A DNA stretch of 64,000 nucleotides from Sinomonas atrocyanea (GCF_030812675.1 NZ_JAUSTE010000001.1:620001-684000); one strand, 5' to 3'. Counted from the first letter of the stretch, positions 48,518 through 57,968 are shown. Program-made: numbers and translations. Notes: generated from the sequence alone by a model not told the origin.

Positions 48518-49563
48518 TCCTCCCGCCGCGCGCCGCACAGGCGCTCGACGGCAGAGCGCCCCGCGAGCGCGGGGCGGTCGCCGTCCTCACCGCCATCCTC
48601 ATGGTCGTCCTGCTCGGCTTCGCGGCGCTTGCAGTCGATGGCGGGATGCTCTACGCGAAGCGCGCCGAGCTGCAGAACGGCGCCGACGCTGCCGTCCTCG
48701 CGGTGGCACAGCGGTGCGCGGCTTCGCTCACCGATCCGCAGTGCTCGACGACCTCCACTCTGGCCAGCGGGCTCGCGCAGTCCAACGCGCAGGCGAGCCA
48801 GGCGGGGATCGCCTCGCTCGCGATCAGCACCACCTCCCGCACCGTCACGGCCACGACCCAGCCCCTCCAGCCGGGCTCCCAGCCGGGCTCTGTGTCGCTG
48901 TTCTTCGCCCGCGCGCTCGGCATCACGAGCGCAACGGTCGGCGCCAGGGCTCAGGCGGCCTGGGGCAGCCCCAGCACCGGCATCGCGGCCTTCCCGCTCG
49001 CGTTCTCCGTGTGCCAGCTCCAGGGCACGGCCATCGACGGCGCCACCCAGCTCATCCAGTCCTTCGGGTCGGGGGTGAACCCCAGCTGCACCTACGGCAC
49101 CCCTGGCCAGCCGAGTCAGGTGGTCCCGGGCGGCTTCGGCTGGCTCCAGCAGAACTCGAACCAGTGCGGGGCGTCCATCAACGTGGCCTCCTCCATCGGC
49201 GGGAGCCAGCCTGGCTCAAGCGGTCCCAGCTACTGCGACGCGATCTATTCCAGCTGGATCTCCGCGCTGCAGGCCGGACAACGCGCCATCGTCCTGCTGC
49301 CCGTGTTCACGACAGTCACCGGCACCGGCAAGAACGCGATCTACACGATCGCCGGATTCGCAGCCTTCAGCGTCAAGGGCTGGAACTTCGGCGGACAGTC
49401 CTACTACAACAACACTCCTCCCGCCGTCGACGCCTCGCTCAGCTGCAGCAACAACTGCAAGGGCATCATCGGCCAGTTCATCACCTTCGTCGACCTCGAC
49501 AGCGCCTACCAGGTCGGCCCGTCCACCGCCTTCGGCGCCACCATCGTCCGCCTCGCACAGTAG
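48505..49563 (+). CDS. TadG-like pilus assembly protein (cluster 2)
   Basis: 352 aa from GTG 48505, overlapping tadE by 13 bp, as in cluster 1. ERGAVAVLTAILMVVLLGFAALAVDGGML, then AKRAELQNGADAAVLAVAQRC, the TadG N-terminal pattern, and a large Ser/Gly-rich outer domain ending FITFVDLDSAYQVGPS. The architecture matches the cluster 1 protein over its length. Confidence 0.82.
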   Translation: MRRLILPPRAAQALDGRAPRERGAVAVLTAILMVVLLGFAALAVDGGMLYAKRAELQNGADAAVLAVAQRCAASLTDPQCSTTSTLASGLAQSNAQASQAGIASLAISTTSRTVTATTQPLQPGSQPGSVSLFFARALGITSATVGARAQAAWGSPSTGIAAFPLAFSVCQLQGTAIDGATQLIQSFGSGVNPSCTYGTPGQPSQVVPGGFGWLQQNSNQCGASINVASSIGGSQPGSSGPSYCDAIYSSWISALQAGQRAIVLLPVFTTVTGTGKNAIYTIAGFAAFSVKGWNFGGQSYYNNTPPAVDASLSCSNNCKGIIGQFITFVDLDSAYQVGPSTAFGATIVRLAQ

Positions 49564-49583
49564 AACCCAGGAGCCCTCCCCGC

Positions 49584-50312
49584 ATGAAGTCACGACTCAT
49601 CGCCGGCGCCGCCGCGCTCGTCGCGGCCATCATCGGCATCGCCCTCGTCCTCTCCTACGCCCAGGGCGCCGATGCCCGCGCGATGGCGGGTATGCAGCCG
49701 GCGCAGGTGCTCGTGGTCGTCAAGCCCGTCCCGGCGGGCACCGCAGCGGACAAGCTCGCCGACTTCATCCAGGCGCGCACCCTCCCGGCCGAGGCGATCG
49801 CGCCCTCTGCGCTGCACACGCTCGACGGGACGGCGGGCAAGGTCACCACGGCCGACCTCCAGACTGGCGAGCAGCTCCTTGCCGAGCGGCTCGCTGACCC
49901 TCAGTCCCTCGTCAAGCCTGGAACCGTCCGCGTCCCCGCCGGGCTCCAGGAGGTCTCCTTCCAGCTTGACCCGCAGCGCGCCGTCGGCGGCCTCCTGGCC
50001 GCAGGGGACACCGTGGGGCTCTTCCTCTCCTTCGACAAGATCGGCACGTCCGCCGGAGCCCAGAGCACGGACCTGTCGATGACCGGGATGCTCGTGACCT
50101 CTGTCCAGCAAGCGGGGAAGACCTCGGACTCCTCGGCGTCGCCGACGTCCGCACCGACCACTCCGCTCATCGTCACTGTCGCCGCGAACGCCGCCCAGGC
50201 ATCGCGGATCGTGTTCGCGGGCGAGTTCGGCAAGATCTGGCTCAGCAAGCAGCCCGCCGGTGCCACCCAAGCCGGGCCCGGGCCCATCGACGGCGGAAAG
50301 GTCTACCAGTGA
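49584..50312 (+). CDS. CpaB/RcpC pilus assembly protein (cluster 2)
   Basis: 242 aa from ATG 49584 (CAGGAG before it). Membrane helix about 5-27, VLVVVKPVPAGTAADKL, the SAF-like LQTGEQLLAERLADP and VRVPAGLQEVSFQLDPQRAVGG. Same layout as 40051-40815. It overlaps the next gene by 4 bp. Confidence 0.85.
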   Translation: MKSRLIAGAAALVAAIIGIALVLSYAQGADARAMAGMQPAQVLVVVKPVPAGTAADKLADFIQARTLPAEAIAPSALHTLDGTAGKVTTADLQTGEQLLAERLADPQSLVKPGTVRVPAGLQEVSFQLDPQRAVGGLLAAGDTVGLFLSFDKIGTSAGAQSTDLSMTGMLVTSVQQAGKTSDSSASPTSAPTTPLIVTVAANAAQASRIVFAGEFGKIWLSKQPAGATQAGPGPIDGGKVYQ

Positions 50313-51532
50313 GCGGCTTCGTCCTGATCTCCCCGAGCCCCGAGTTCGCCGAGCGGATGCGTGCCGCGGTCGACGGCGCCCTCCCCGGCTCCGTGCACGC
50401 CGTCGCTACCGCGGAACTCCCCGAGCAGCCGGAGCAGGTCTTCGCGCGCCTCGGCGGCGCGCAGCCGGACGCGCTCGTGCTCGGCCCCGGCGTCCCGCTC
50501 GACGGCGCGCTGCGCCTCGCCACCGTGTTCGATGTCCGCTACCCCGCAGTTGCCGTCCTCCTTGCCGCCGACGCCGACGCCGAGCTCATGCTCCAGGCGA
50601 TGCGCGCCGGGATCCGCGACGTGGTCTCCCCCGAGGTCGGGCCCGAGCAGCTGCGCGTCGTGCTGCAGCGCTCGGTCCAGGCCACCGAGGGCCGCCGCCG
50701 CGCCGTATCTCCCGCAGGCCCGGACGGTGCCCCCGACCCCGGGGACGGCCCGCGCGGCCGGGTGATCGGCGTCTTCTCCCCCAAGGGCGGGGTGGGCAAG
50801 ACCACCCTCGCGACCAACATCGCTGTGGGCCTGGCCAAGGCCGCCCCGATGGGGGTCGCGATCGTGGACCTCGACCTGCAGTTCGGCGACGTCGCCTCGG
50901 GCCTCGACCTCGACCCCGAGCACACCGTCACTGACGCGGTCTCCCCGGCCGCTGCCCGCGATGCACTCGTCCTCAAGGCCTTCCTCACGCTCCACCCCGC
51001 TGGGCTGTACGCGCTGTGCGCGCCCAAGAGCCCGGTCGAGGCGGACGCGATCACTCCGGAGAAGGTCGGCCACCTGCTGCGTCAGCTCGCCGCCCAGTTC
51101 GACTACGTCATCGTGGACACGGCCCCAGGCCTCGGCGAGTGCACCCTCTCCGCGCTTGAGCACTGCACCGACGGCGTCTGGGTCACCGGCATGGACGTCC
51201 CCGGCGTGCGCGGGCTGCGCTCGAGCCTCGATGTGCTCGGCCACCTCGGTCTCCTGCCGGAGGTCCGCCACCTCGTGCTGAACATGGCGGATGCGAAGTC
51301 CGGGCTCACCGTCCGCGACGTCGAGGCCACCGTCGGCGTGCCCGTAGACGTGAGCGTGCCGCGCTCCAAGCTCGTGGCCTACTCGACCAACCGCGGCATC
51401 CCCGTGCTCCAGGCGACCCGCAAGGACGGCGCCACCGCCGCGCTGGGAAAGGTCGTGGAGCGGATTTCCCCCTCTGCCAAGGCCAAGCCCGCCGCGCGCC
51501 GCCGGGCCCACCGCCGGGTGGTGGTCGCGTGA
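50309..51532 (+). CDS. CpaE/TadZ-like ParA-type ATPase (cluster 2)
   Basis: 407 aa, GTG start. A receiver-like N-domain, then VFSPKGGVGKTTLATNIAVGL, VAIVDLDLQFGDVASGL and VIVDTAPGLGECTLSAL, ending in a basic tail. Closely parallel to 40812-42014; it probably positions the second Tad machine. Confidence 0.92.
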   Translation: MSGFVLISPSPEFAERMRAAVDGALPGSVHAVATAELPEQPEQVFARLGGAQPDALVLGPGVPLDGALRLATVFDVRYPAVAVLLAADADAELMLQAMRAGIRDVVSPEVGPEQLRVVLQRSVQATEGRRRAVSPAGPDGAPDPGDGPRGRVIGVFSPKGGVGKTTLATNIAVGLAKAAPMGVAIVDLDLQFGDVASGLDLDPEHTVTDAVSPAAARDALVLKAFLTLHPAGLYALCAPKSPVEADAITPEKVGHLLRQLAAQFDYVIVDTAPGLGECTLSALEHCTDGVWVTGMDVPGVRGLRSSLDVLGHLGLLPEVRHLVLNMADAKSGLTVRDVEATVGVPVDVSVPRSKLVAYSTNRGIPVLQATRKDGATAALGKVVERISPSAKAKPAARRRAHRRVVVA

Positions 51533-53073
51533 AGCTCTCGGAGCGGATCAGCCTCGCCGACGGCGCCGGCCTCGCCCTTGCCCAGATCCCCGCGGCGGAC
51601 TCGGCGCCCGCCGACGCGACGGAGACTGCCGTAGCCGCGTCCCCGCCCGCCCCTGTCGCGGCGGGGTCCGCGTGGGCGAGCCTGTCCGCGCGCGCCGCCG
51701 CCGCGCCGTCGTCCGCGGCCTCAGGCTCCCCGGCCCCCGCCCCGGCCCCGACCGTGGCCCAGGACGCCTTGACCGGCCTCAAGCAGCGCGCCGCCACGGC
51801 CTTGTTCGAGCGCATGGGCCAGCGCTTCGGGGACGCCGAGGCCACCGAGGACGACCTCCGCAGCGCGGCCCGCGAGGAGCTCACCCGCATCATCGACGAG
51901 GAGCCTGTGCCCCTCAGCGCCCCCGAGCGTGTGCGGCTCCTGCGCGAGGTCGAGGATGACGTGCTGGGCTACGGGCCGCTCCAGCGCCTCCTCGACGACG
52001 ACGCCGTCACCGAGATCATGGTCAACCGCCACGACCAGATCTACATCGAGCGCAAGGGCCACCTCACCCTCTCCGAGTTGCGCTTCACCTCGGAGGAGCA
52101 GCTGCGTGCGGTGATCGAGCGGATCGTCTCCCGCGTGGGCCGGCGCATCGACGAGTCCTCGCCGCTCGTGGACGCTCGTCTCGCCGACGGCTCACGCGTG
52201 AACGCCGTCATCCCGCCGCTCGCGGTGGGCGGCTCTTCGCTCACCATCCGAAAGTTCGGCAAGACCCCGCTGACTGTGCGCGACCTCATCGGCTTCGGCA
52301 CCCTCACCCCGGACATGGCTGAGCTGCTGCAAGCATGCGTCGAGGCCAAGCTCAACGTGATCGTTTCCGGCGGCACCGGCACCGGCAAAACCACGCTCCT
52401 CAACGTCCTCTCCGGCTTCATCCCCCAGGGGGAGCGGATCGTGACCATCGAGGACGCCGTGGAGCTGCAGATCCAGCAGGAGCACGTGGTCCGGCTCGAG
52501 AGCCGGCCGCCCAACACCGAGGGCAAGGGTGAGGTGACCATCCGCGACCTCGTCCGGAACTCCCTGCGTATGCGGCCCGACCGTATCGTGGTGGGCGAGG
52601 TCCGCGGCGGCGAGTCGCTGGACATGCTCCAGGCCATGAACACCGGCCACGACGGCTCTCTCTCGACCGTGCACTCCAACTCGCCCCGGGACGCAATTGC
52701 CCGACTCGAGACGCTCGTGCTCATGGCCGGCATGGACCTGCCCCTGCGCGCCATCCGGGAGCAGATCGCGTCCGCGGTCAACCTCATCGTGCAGATCTCC
52801 CGTCTGCGCGACGGCACCCGCCGCATCACTCACGTTACCGAGGTGCAGGGCATGGAGGGGGACGTCGTGACGCTCCAGGACGCCTTCGTGTTCGACTACG
52901 CCGCCGGCGTCGACGCCTCCGGCCGGTTCCTCGGAAGGCCCATCGCCACCGGGGTGCGGCCGCGCTTCCTCGAGCGCTTCGAGGACCTCGGGCTGCACGT
53001 GCGGCCGGGCATCTTCGGCCAAGTCATGGGACCAGGCGCCGGAGCGGGCGCGAAGGAGGGTCCGTGGAGCTGA
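51529..53073 (+). CDS. CpaF/TadA pilus assembly ATPase (cluster 2)
   Basis: 514 aa, GTG overlapping the previous stop. A poorly conserved Ala/Pro-rich N-terminus of about 75 residues precedes the shared core: [19 protein letters not shown] (Walker A), [38 protein letters not shown] and [19 protein letters not shown]. The core is nearly identical to that of the cluster 1 ATPase, which shows common origin. Confidence 0.95.
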   Translation: MKLSERISLADGAGLALAQIPAADSAPADATETAVAASPPAPVAAGSAWASLSARAAAAPSSAASGSPAPAPAPTVAQDALTGLKQRAATALFERMGQRFGDAEATEDDLRSAAREELTRIIDEEPVPLSAPERVRLLREVEDDVLGYGPLQRLLDDDAVTEIMVNRHDQIYIERKGHLTLSELRFTSEEQLRAVIERIVSRVGRRIDESSPLVDARLADGSRVNAVIPPLAVGGSSLTIRKFGKTPLTVRDLIGFGTLTPDMAELLQACVEAKLNVIVSGGTGTGKTTLLNVLSGFIPQGERIVTIEDAVELQIQQEHVVRLESRPPNTEGKGEVTIRDLVRNSLRMRPDRIVVGEVRGGESLDMLQAMNTGHDGSLSTVHSNSPRDAIARLETLVLMAGMDLPLRAIREQIASAVNLIVQISRLRDGTRRITHVTEVQGMEGDVVTLQDAFVFDYAAGVDASGRFLGRPIATGVRPRFLERFEDLGLHVRPGIFGQVMGPGAGAGAKEGPWS

Positions 53074-53996
53074 TGCTCGGTTGCGGCCTGATCCTCGGCG
53101 CGGGCGGCGCCGCCGCGATCATCGCCCTCCAGCCCGGCAGCCCCGCGCTGCCCGCCAGCCGCCGCCGGCCCACGGCGGCGTCGCGCGGCTCCCTGCTCGG
53201 CCGCGCCCGCCGTGGGGCTGCCGATGCGCTCCAGGGGTGGCTGACCGGCCACCGCGTGCGCCTCGTCTCCCCTGAGCAGCTCGAGCTGGCGGGCCTCAAC
53301 GTCCGCCAGGCGGACCTCGTGCTCATTGTCGGAGGCGCGATGCTGGCCGCACTCCTGATCGGCGCCGTCGCGGGAGTGCTGCCGCTGGGCATCCTCGCGG
53401 CGCTCGTCGCGCCCGTGCTGCCGCGCGTCGTTGTGCGCTCGAAGATCGCCGCGCGCCGGAAGCGGTTCGACGGCCAGCTCGGCGACACCCTCCATCTGCT
53501 CTCGGGCGGTCTCCGCGCCGGGCACAGTATCCTGCGCGCGATCGACGCCGCCGCGGCGGAGAGCCCCGAGCCCACCGCGCACGAGATGCGCCGTGTGGTG
53601 CGGGACACCGCCCTGGGCCGGGATCTCCTCGCCTCGCTCGAGGAGACCTCGGTGCGGATGGCGAGCGAGGACTTCGTGTGGGTGGCCCAGGCGATCCAGA
53701 TCAACCGCGAGGTCGGCGGGAACCTCGCGGAGGTCCTCGACCAGGTCAACGAGACCATCCGCGAGCGCGGGGAGATCAAGGGACACATCGCGGCGCTCGC
53801 CGCCGAGGGCAAGTTCTCCGCCTACATCCTCATGGCGCTGCCCGTGGGCATCGTGGCGATGCTCATGGTCGTCAACCCGAGTTACATGACGCCCCTGTTC
53901 ACGAGTGTGCTCGGCTGGGTCATGGTCGGGGCCTCCGTCGTGCTCATGGCCATCGGCGGCCTCTGGCTACGCAAGATCATCGATATCAAGTTCTAG
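53064..53996 (+). CDS. TadB-like pilus platform protein (cluster 2)
   Basis: 310 aa, GTG 53064 behind AAGGAGGG inside the end of tadA (10-bp overlap). T2SF motifs are LGDTLHLLSGGLRAGHSILRAIDAAAAE and AIQINREVGGNLAEVLDQVNETIRER, with two C-terminal helices. Confidence 0.92.
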   Translation: MELMLGCGLILGAGGAAAIIALQPGSPALPASRRRPTAASRGSLLGRARRGAADALQGWLTGHRVRLVSPEQLELAGLNVRQADLVLIVGGAMLAALLIGAVAGVLPLGILAALVAPVLPRVVVRSKIAARRKRFDGQLGDTLHLLSGGLRAGHSILRAIDAAAAESPEPTAHEMRRVVRDTALGRDLLASLEETSVRMASEDFVWVAQAIQINREVGGNLAEVLDQVNETIRERGEIKGHIAALAAEGKFSAYILMALPVGIVAMLMVVNPSYMTPLFTSVLGWVMVGASVVLMAIGGLWLRKIIDIKF

Positions 53997-54004
53997 GAGG
54001 ACCT

Positions 54005-54895
54005 GTGACCGTCCCGCTCCTGGCCGCGGCGCTCGTGGCCCTCCCCGTCGCTGCCCTGCTATGGAGCGTGCTCTCCACCGACAGGGGCGAGATGCGCGCC
54101 GTGCAGGCCAACCTCTCCCGCGGCTTGGCCGCCGACCCCGCGGCGGCACAGAAGGCGGGGCTCTCGGGGGCACTCGAGGCCCTCGGCCGCCGAATCACCC
54201 CCGCCTCCTACATCCGCCGGCTCGACTCCCTGCTCGCACGGGCCGGGCGCCCCTCTTCACTCCCGCTGGGCCGGCTGCTCGCCGCGAAGCCTGCGCTGGC
54301 CGGTGCGGGCCTCGCGGTGTCGGTCCTCATGCTCTCCGGCAGCCCGCAGCCGATGATCCGGCTCGTCGCGGTGTTCCTGCCCGTCTTCGGCTACGCAGTC
54401 CCCGACCTTCTTCTCTACAGCCGCGGGCTCGAGAGGCAGACGGCGATCCAGCGCGAGCTGCCGAATACGCTCGACCAGCTCCTCATCTCGGTCGAGGCCG
54501 GCCTCGGCTTCGAGGCCGCCGTGTCCCGCGCCGCCGCCACAGGCCGTGGGCCGTTCGCGCAGGAGCTCTCCCGCACGCTGCAGGACATGCAGGTGGGCCG
54601 CACCCGCCGCGCCGCGTATCTCGGGCTCGCCGAGCGGAGCACCGTCCCCGAGGTCCGCAGTTTCGTCCAGGCCGTGGTGCAGGCCGACGCCTACGGGATC
54701 GCCATCTCCCAGGTGCTCCGGGTCCAGGCCAAGGCCATGCGCGTCAAGCGCCGCCAGCGCGCCGAGCAGCAGGCCATGAAGCTGCCCGTGAAGGTCCTCT
54801 TCCCCCTGCTGTTCTTTATCTTCCCCGTGCTGTTCATCGCGATCCTCGGGCCCGCGGTCATCAATGCCATCGCCACCTTCCAGGGGTCACATTGA
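54005..54895 (+). CDS. TadC-like pilus platform protein (cluster 2)
   Basis: 296 aa, GTG 54005 behind TAGGAGG. ELPNTLDQLLISVEAGLGFEAAVSRAA and VVQADAYGIAISQVLRVQAKAMRVKRRQRAEQQAMK are the T2SF signatures, followed by a terminal hydrophobic helix. Its stop overlaps the start of the HPt-like gene. Confidence 0.92.
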   Translation: MTVPLLAAALVALPVAALLWSVLSTDRGEMRAVQANLSRGLAADPAAAQKAGLSGALEALGRRITPASYIRRLDSLLARAGRPSSLPLGRLLAAKPALAGAGLAVSVLMLSGSPQPMIRLVAVFLPVFGYAVPDLLLYSRGLERQTAIQRELPNTLDQLLISVEAGLGFEAAVSRAAATGRGPFAQELSRTLQDMQVGRTRRAAYLGLAERSTVPEVRSFVQAVVQADAYGIAISQVLRVQAKAMRVKRRQRAEQQAMKLPVKVLFPLLFFIFPVLFIAILGPAVINAIATFQGSH

Positions 54896-55299
54896 GCCTT
54901 CCTCTCATCGACCCCACTGTCCTCCGGCGACTCGCCGCCGAGATCGGCGAGCCCGCCGCCGCGAGGTTCGCACGCGGCGTCGTGCGTCTGTGGCCGCAGC
55001 GCCGCGCGCGGCTCGCCGCGGCCCTCACCCTCGGGGACACCGCCGCCGCGGTCGACGCCGCCCTGAGCCTGCGCACCGCGGCGTCCATGGCCGGGGCGGT
55101 GCGCCTCGCCGACGCCGCGGACCGCATCGTGGGGCGTGTGCGGGCGGACGGTACCCGGGCCGCGAGGCCACTGCTGCCGCAGGCCCTTGCGTGCGGGGAC
55201 GTTACCGCCGTGGTCCTGGCCCGCGGGCTCCCCACCGAGCCGGCCGCCGCAGCCGCCGCGCGCGGTCAGCGCACTCAGCCGGCCGGCCGCAGCCGGTAG
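54892..55299 (+). CDS. HPt-like helical protein lacking the phospho-acceptor histidine
   Basis: 135 aa with a TTG start overlapping the tadC stop. The pattern LIDPTVLRRLAAEIGEPAAARFARGVV, RLAAALTLGDTAAAVDAALSL and AGAVRLADAADRIVGRV follows the histidine phosphotransfer (HPt) four-helix fold. Where HPt proteins have A-H-T-L-K-G-S, this reads A-L-S-L-R-T-A, so the acceptor His is Leu. It cannot be a normal phosphorelay intermediate and may be a binding partner or phosphorelay decoy. Its 3' end overlaps the convergent response-regulator gene by 25 bp. Placement at the end of the Tad operon suggests a link between pilus and signalling. Confidence 0.6.
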   Translation: MSLPLIDPTVLRRLAAEIGEPAAARFARGVVRLWPQRRARLAAALTLGDTAAAVDAALSLRTAASMAGAVRLADAADRIVGRVRADGTRAARPLLPQALACGDVTAVVLARGLPTEPAAAAAARGQRTQPAGRSR

Positions 55300-56126
55300 C
55301 CCACGCCCCGGACGGTCAGGAGCCAGCGCGGCGCTCGGGGGTCGTCGCCGAGCTTGCGGCGCAGGTTCCCGATGTGGACCTCGACCGCGCGCTCGTCCGC
55401 CTCGCTGACGTAGGCGTCGTCGCGGAACCTGTCTCCGCGGGCCACCCGGACGAGCTCCGCCCGGGTCAGCACCCGGCCGCCGGCGCGCAAGAGTACGTGC
55501 AGCAGGTCGAACTCGCTGCGCGTGAGCTCGAGCTCCGTCCCCGCCACGGAGGCCGTGCGGGTGTTCGGGTCCAAGGCCAGGGCGCCGTTGCGCAGCAGGC
55601 GGTCGCCGGGCTGGGGCGGCGTCGGCGCGGGGTAGGGCCGGACGGGGTCCTGCTGCCTCGGCGCAGCCTCGGGCCGGGGCACCCACCCATGGGCGTGGGC
55701 CGTCTGGGCTGACCGCGGGTCCGTGAACGGCGCGGCAACGTGCCCTGAGTGCCCCGCCCGGGGGCGGCGCAGCATCGCACCGATGCGGGCGCGCAGCTCG
55801 CGCGGACGGAACGGCTTGGTGAGGTAGTCGTCCGCCCCGGACTGGAGCGCGAAGAGGGCGTCGGGCTCCTCGTCGCGGCCGGAGACCATCACCACGTAGG
55901 CGTCGCTCGCCCCGCGGATCCGCCGGAGGACCTCGAAGCCGTCGATGTCCGGCAGCCCCACGTCGAGCGTGACCACGGTGGGGTGCTCGGTACGGGCCAA
56001 TTCGGCGCCCTCCCGTCCCGTCGAGGCCGTCCGCACGTCGAACCCCGCGTGACCCAGCACATCCTCGAGGAGGCCGCGCACATCCTCGTCATCCTCCACC
56101 ACCAGCGCAATACCCAGACCGTTCAC
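55275..56126 (-). CDS. OmpR-family response regulator
   Basis: 283 aa, GTG 56126 behind GGAGGG. The receiver has the acid pair in VVEDDEDV (residues 12-13), phospho-acceptor Asp55 in LDVGLPD, Ser82 and Lys104 in LTKPF. An unusually long Pro/His/Gln-rich linker (about residues 120-175) leads to the winged helix: LTRSEFDLLHVLLRAGGRVLTRAEL, VEVHIGNLRRKLGDD and LLTVRGVGYRLRPAG. It is divergent from the histidine kinase at 56249, its likely partner. Confidence 0.93.
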   Translation of the reverse strand: MNGLGIALVVEDDEDVRGLLEDVLGHAGFDVRTASTGREGAELARTEHPTVVTLDVGLPDIDGFEVLRRIRGASDAYVVMVSGRDEEPDALFALQSGADDYLTKPFRPRELRARIGAMLRRPRAGHSGHVAAPFTDPRSAQTAHAHGWVPRPEAAPRQQDPVRPYPAPTPPQPGDRLLRNGALALDPNTRTASVAGTELELTRSEFDLLHVLLRAGGRVLTRAELVRVARGDRFRDDAYVSEADERAVEVHIGNLRRKLGDDPRAPRWLLTVRGVGYRLRPAG

Positions 56127-56159
56127 AGTGACCCTCCATACGACCGGGAAGCGACAAAA

Positions 56160-56172
56160 GTGTCATCGACAC
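56160..56172. promoter_or_regulatory. Dyad in the response-regulator/kinase divergent promoter region
   Basis: GTGTC-atc-GACAC is a perfect dyad in the 122-bp gap between the two divergent genes. The gap is AT-richer near the kinase start (TGATAAATAAG). It may be a binding site for the response regulator or another factor; this is inference. Confidence 0.4.
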
Positions 56173-56248
56173 GATGCTCCGATGTCACAGTATCCGTCAT
56201 GCGTGATAAATAAGTGAAGGGGGACGTCTCACGTATCCGGGAGGGATC

Positions 56249-57907
56249 GTGTCTGTCAAGGAGCTGGCCACTGCCAGCAAGGTCCTCCGCTATGTGGACC
56301 GGATCGGGGCGCGCACGCGCGTGCTGCTGTGCCAGCTGCCGCTCACCGTGGCCGTGGCCGTCATCGCCCTCGCCGCGCCCAGCGCCTGGGCCGACGCCGC
56401 CGCCGCCCCGCTGTTCGCCGCCGGCATCCTCGCGCAGATGGTGGCGGCAGTCCTGTGCCTGGTTCTGCCATGGGAGCAGCTGGGCGCCGGCGCGGCCCTC
56501 TGGATCCCGGCCCTCGACCTCGTCTCCGTGTGGCTGCTGCGCAACGGCGGCCCGCACGGGGCGCTCACCGGCACCGGCGCCCTCGCCGTGTTCCCGGTGA
56601 TCTGGATCGCCGGCTCGGCGCTCTCGGCGCGCATCGCCCTGTCCACGGCCCTCCTCGGCCCGCTCCTCATCACGCTGCCCACGCTGCTGGCGCCCGGCGC
56701 GGCCGGCCACGCCGCCTTCACCGATGCCCTCCTGCTGCCGCTCCTCATGCTCACGGTCGCGGTTGCGATCCGCGCCGCCGGAGCGGGCCTGCGCCTGCAG
56801 GAGCGGCAGCTGCGCGCGCACCAGGCCAAGCTCAAGCAGCTGCTCGAGGACGCCATGGAGAAGGAGGCCCTCCTGGGCACGATCCTCGACGCCGCGAGCG
56901 TGGGGATCGTCGCCGTGGACGCCGGCGGACGGCCGGTGCGCTGGAACGAAGCCTTCCGATCCCTGCTCGAAGGGGTGGGCTGGGAGTCCCCTGCCGACTT
57001 CGACATCGCCGACCGCGCCTTCCCCGTGTTCACGAAGGACCGCCGCGCGCGCGTCGACCCCGACCGCCGGGTCCTCCACCGCGCCGCCCGCGGCGAGGCG
57101 ATCGACGGCGAGATGGTGTGGCTCGGCTGGGGGCCCCGCGCCCGGGCCCTCCAAGTCGTCGCGCGGCCGGTCGACGGCGACCGTGGGGGCGCGGTCGTCT
57201 CCTACACCGACGTCACCCAACTGGCCCAGACGGCCGAGGACAAGGCCGAGCTCGTGCGCACGGTGGCCCACGAGTTCCGCACCCCCCTCACCTCCGTGCT
57301 CGGCAACCTCGACCTCGCGCTCGAGGCCGAGCTCCCCGCCGCGGCGCGGGGCCGGCTGGAGATTGCGCAGGGCAACGCCGAGCGTCTCATCGAGCTCGCC
57401 CGCGACCTCATGGCCTCCTCCGAGGTCACCCTCCCGATCAGGCCCACTCGGATCGATCTCTCCGCGGTGCTCGCCGCCCGCGCCGAGGCCGTGCAGACGG
57501 CGGCCGACGACGCGCGGGTGCGCCTCGTCGTCGACCTCCCCCCGAACCTGTGGGTGCAGGCGGACCCGCTGCGCATCGGGCAGGCCGCCGACAACCTGCT
57601 CTCCAACGCCGTCAAATACTCCCCCGACGGCGGCGTGGTCACCCTCCGCGCGGCCGCGGCCTGCGGCTGGGCCACGGTCGAGGTCGCCGACACCGGCATC
57701 GGCATCTCCGCCGACGACCGCCCGCATATCTTCGACCGGTTCTTCCGCACCGACGCCGCCCGGGACCTCGACATCCCGGGGGTGGGCCTCGGGCTGTCCT
57801 TCACACGGATGGTCGCCGAGCGCCACGGCGGCCGGCTCGAGGTCCAGAGCGAGCCCGGCTCCGGCAGCGTCTTCTCGCTCGTCCTCCCCATGGCCGGGCC
57901 CAGCTAG
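56249..57907 (+). CDS. Membrane sensor histidine kinase
   Basis: 552 aa, GTG 56249 behind GGGAGGGA. Five to six membrane helices (about 25-180), a coiled-coil linker (RLQERQLRAHQAKLKQLLEDAMEKE), a PAS-like domain (LGTILDAASVGIVAVDAGGRPVRWN), then the dimerisation/phospho domain with AHEFRTPL (His341). The ATPase domain has NLLSNAVKYSPDGG (N box), DTGIGIS (G1), FDRFF (F box) and GVGLGLSF (G2). It probably phosphorylates the divergent response regulator. The signal is unknown. Confidence 0.93.
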   Translation: MSVKELATASKVLRYVDRIGARTRVLLCQLPLTVAVAVIALAAPSAWADAAAAPLFAAGILAQMVAAVLCLVLPWEQLGAGAALWIPALDLVSVWLLRNGGPHGALTGTGALAVFPVIWIAGSALSARIALSTALLGPLLITLPTLLAPGAAGHAAFTDALLLPLLMLTVAVAIRAAGAGLRLQERQLRAHQAKLKQLLEDAMEKEALLGTILDAASVGIVAVDAGGRPVRWNEAFRSLLEGVGWESPADFDIADRAFPVFTKDRRARVDPDRRVLHRAARGEAIDGEMVWLGWGPRARALQVVARPVDGDRGGAVVSYTDVTQLAQTAEDKAELVRTVAHEFRTPLTSVLGNLDLALEAELPAAARGRLEIAQGNAERLIELARDLMASSEVTLPIRPTRIDLSAVLAARAEAVQTAADDARVRLVVDLPPNLWVQADPLRIGQAADNLLSNAVKYSPDGGVVTLRAAAACGWATVEVADTGIGISADDRPHIFDRFFRTDAARDLDIPGVGLGLSFTRMVAERHGGRLEVQSEPGSGSVFSLVLPMAGPS

Positions 57908-57968
57908 GCCCCTCCCCAGCCTCGCCGTCCCCGCCTCACCATCCCAGCCGTCCGGCCCGGGACGCAGC

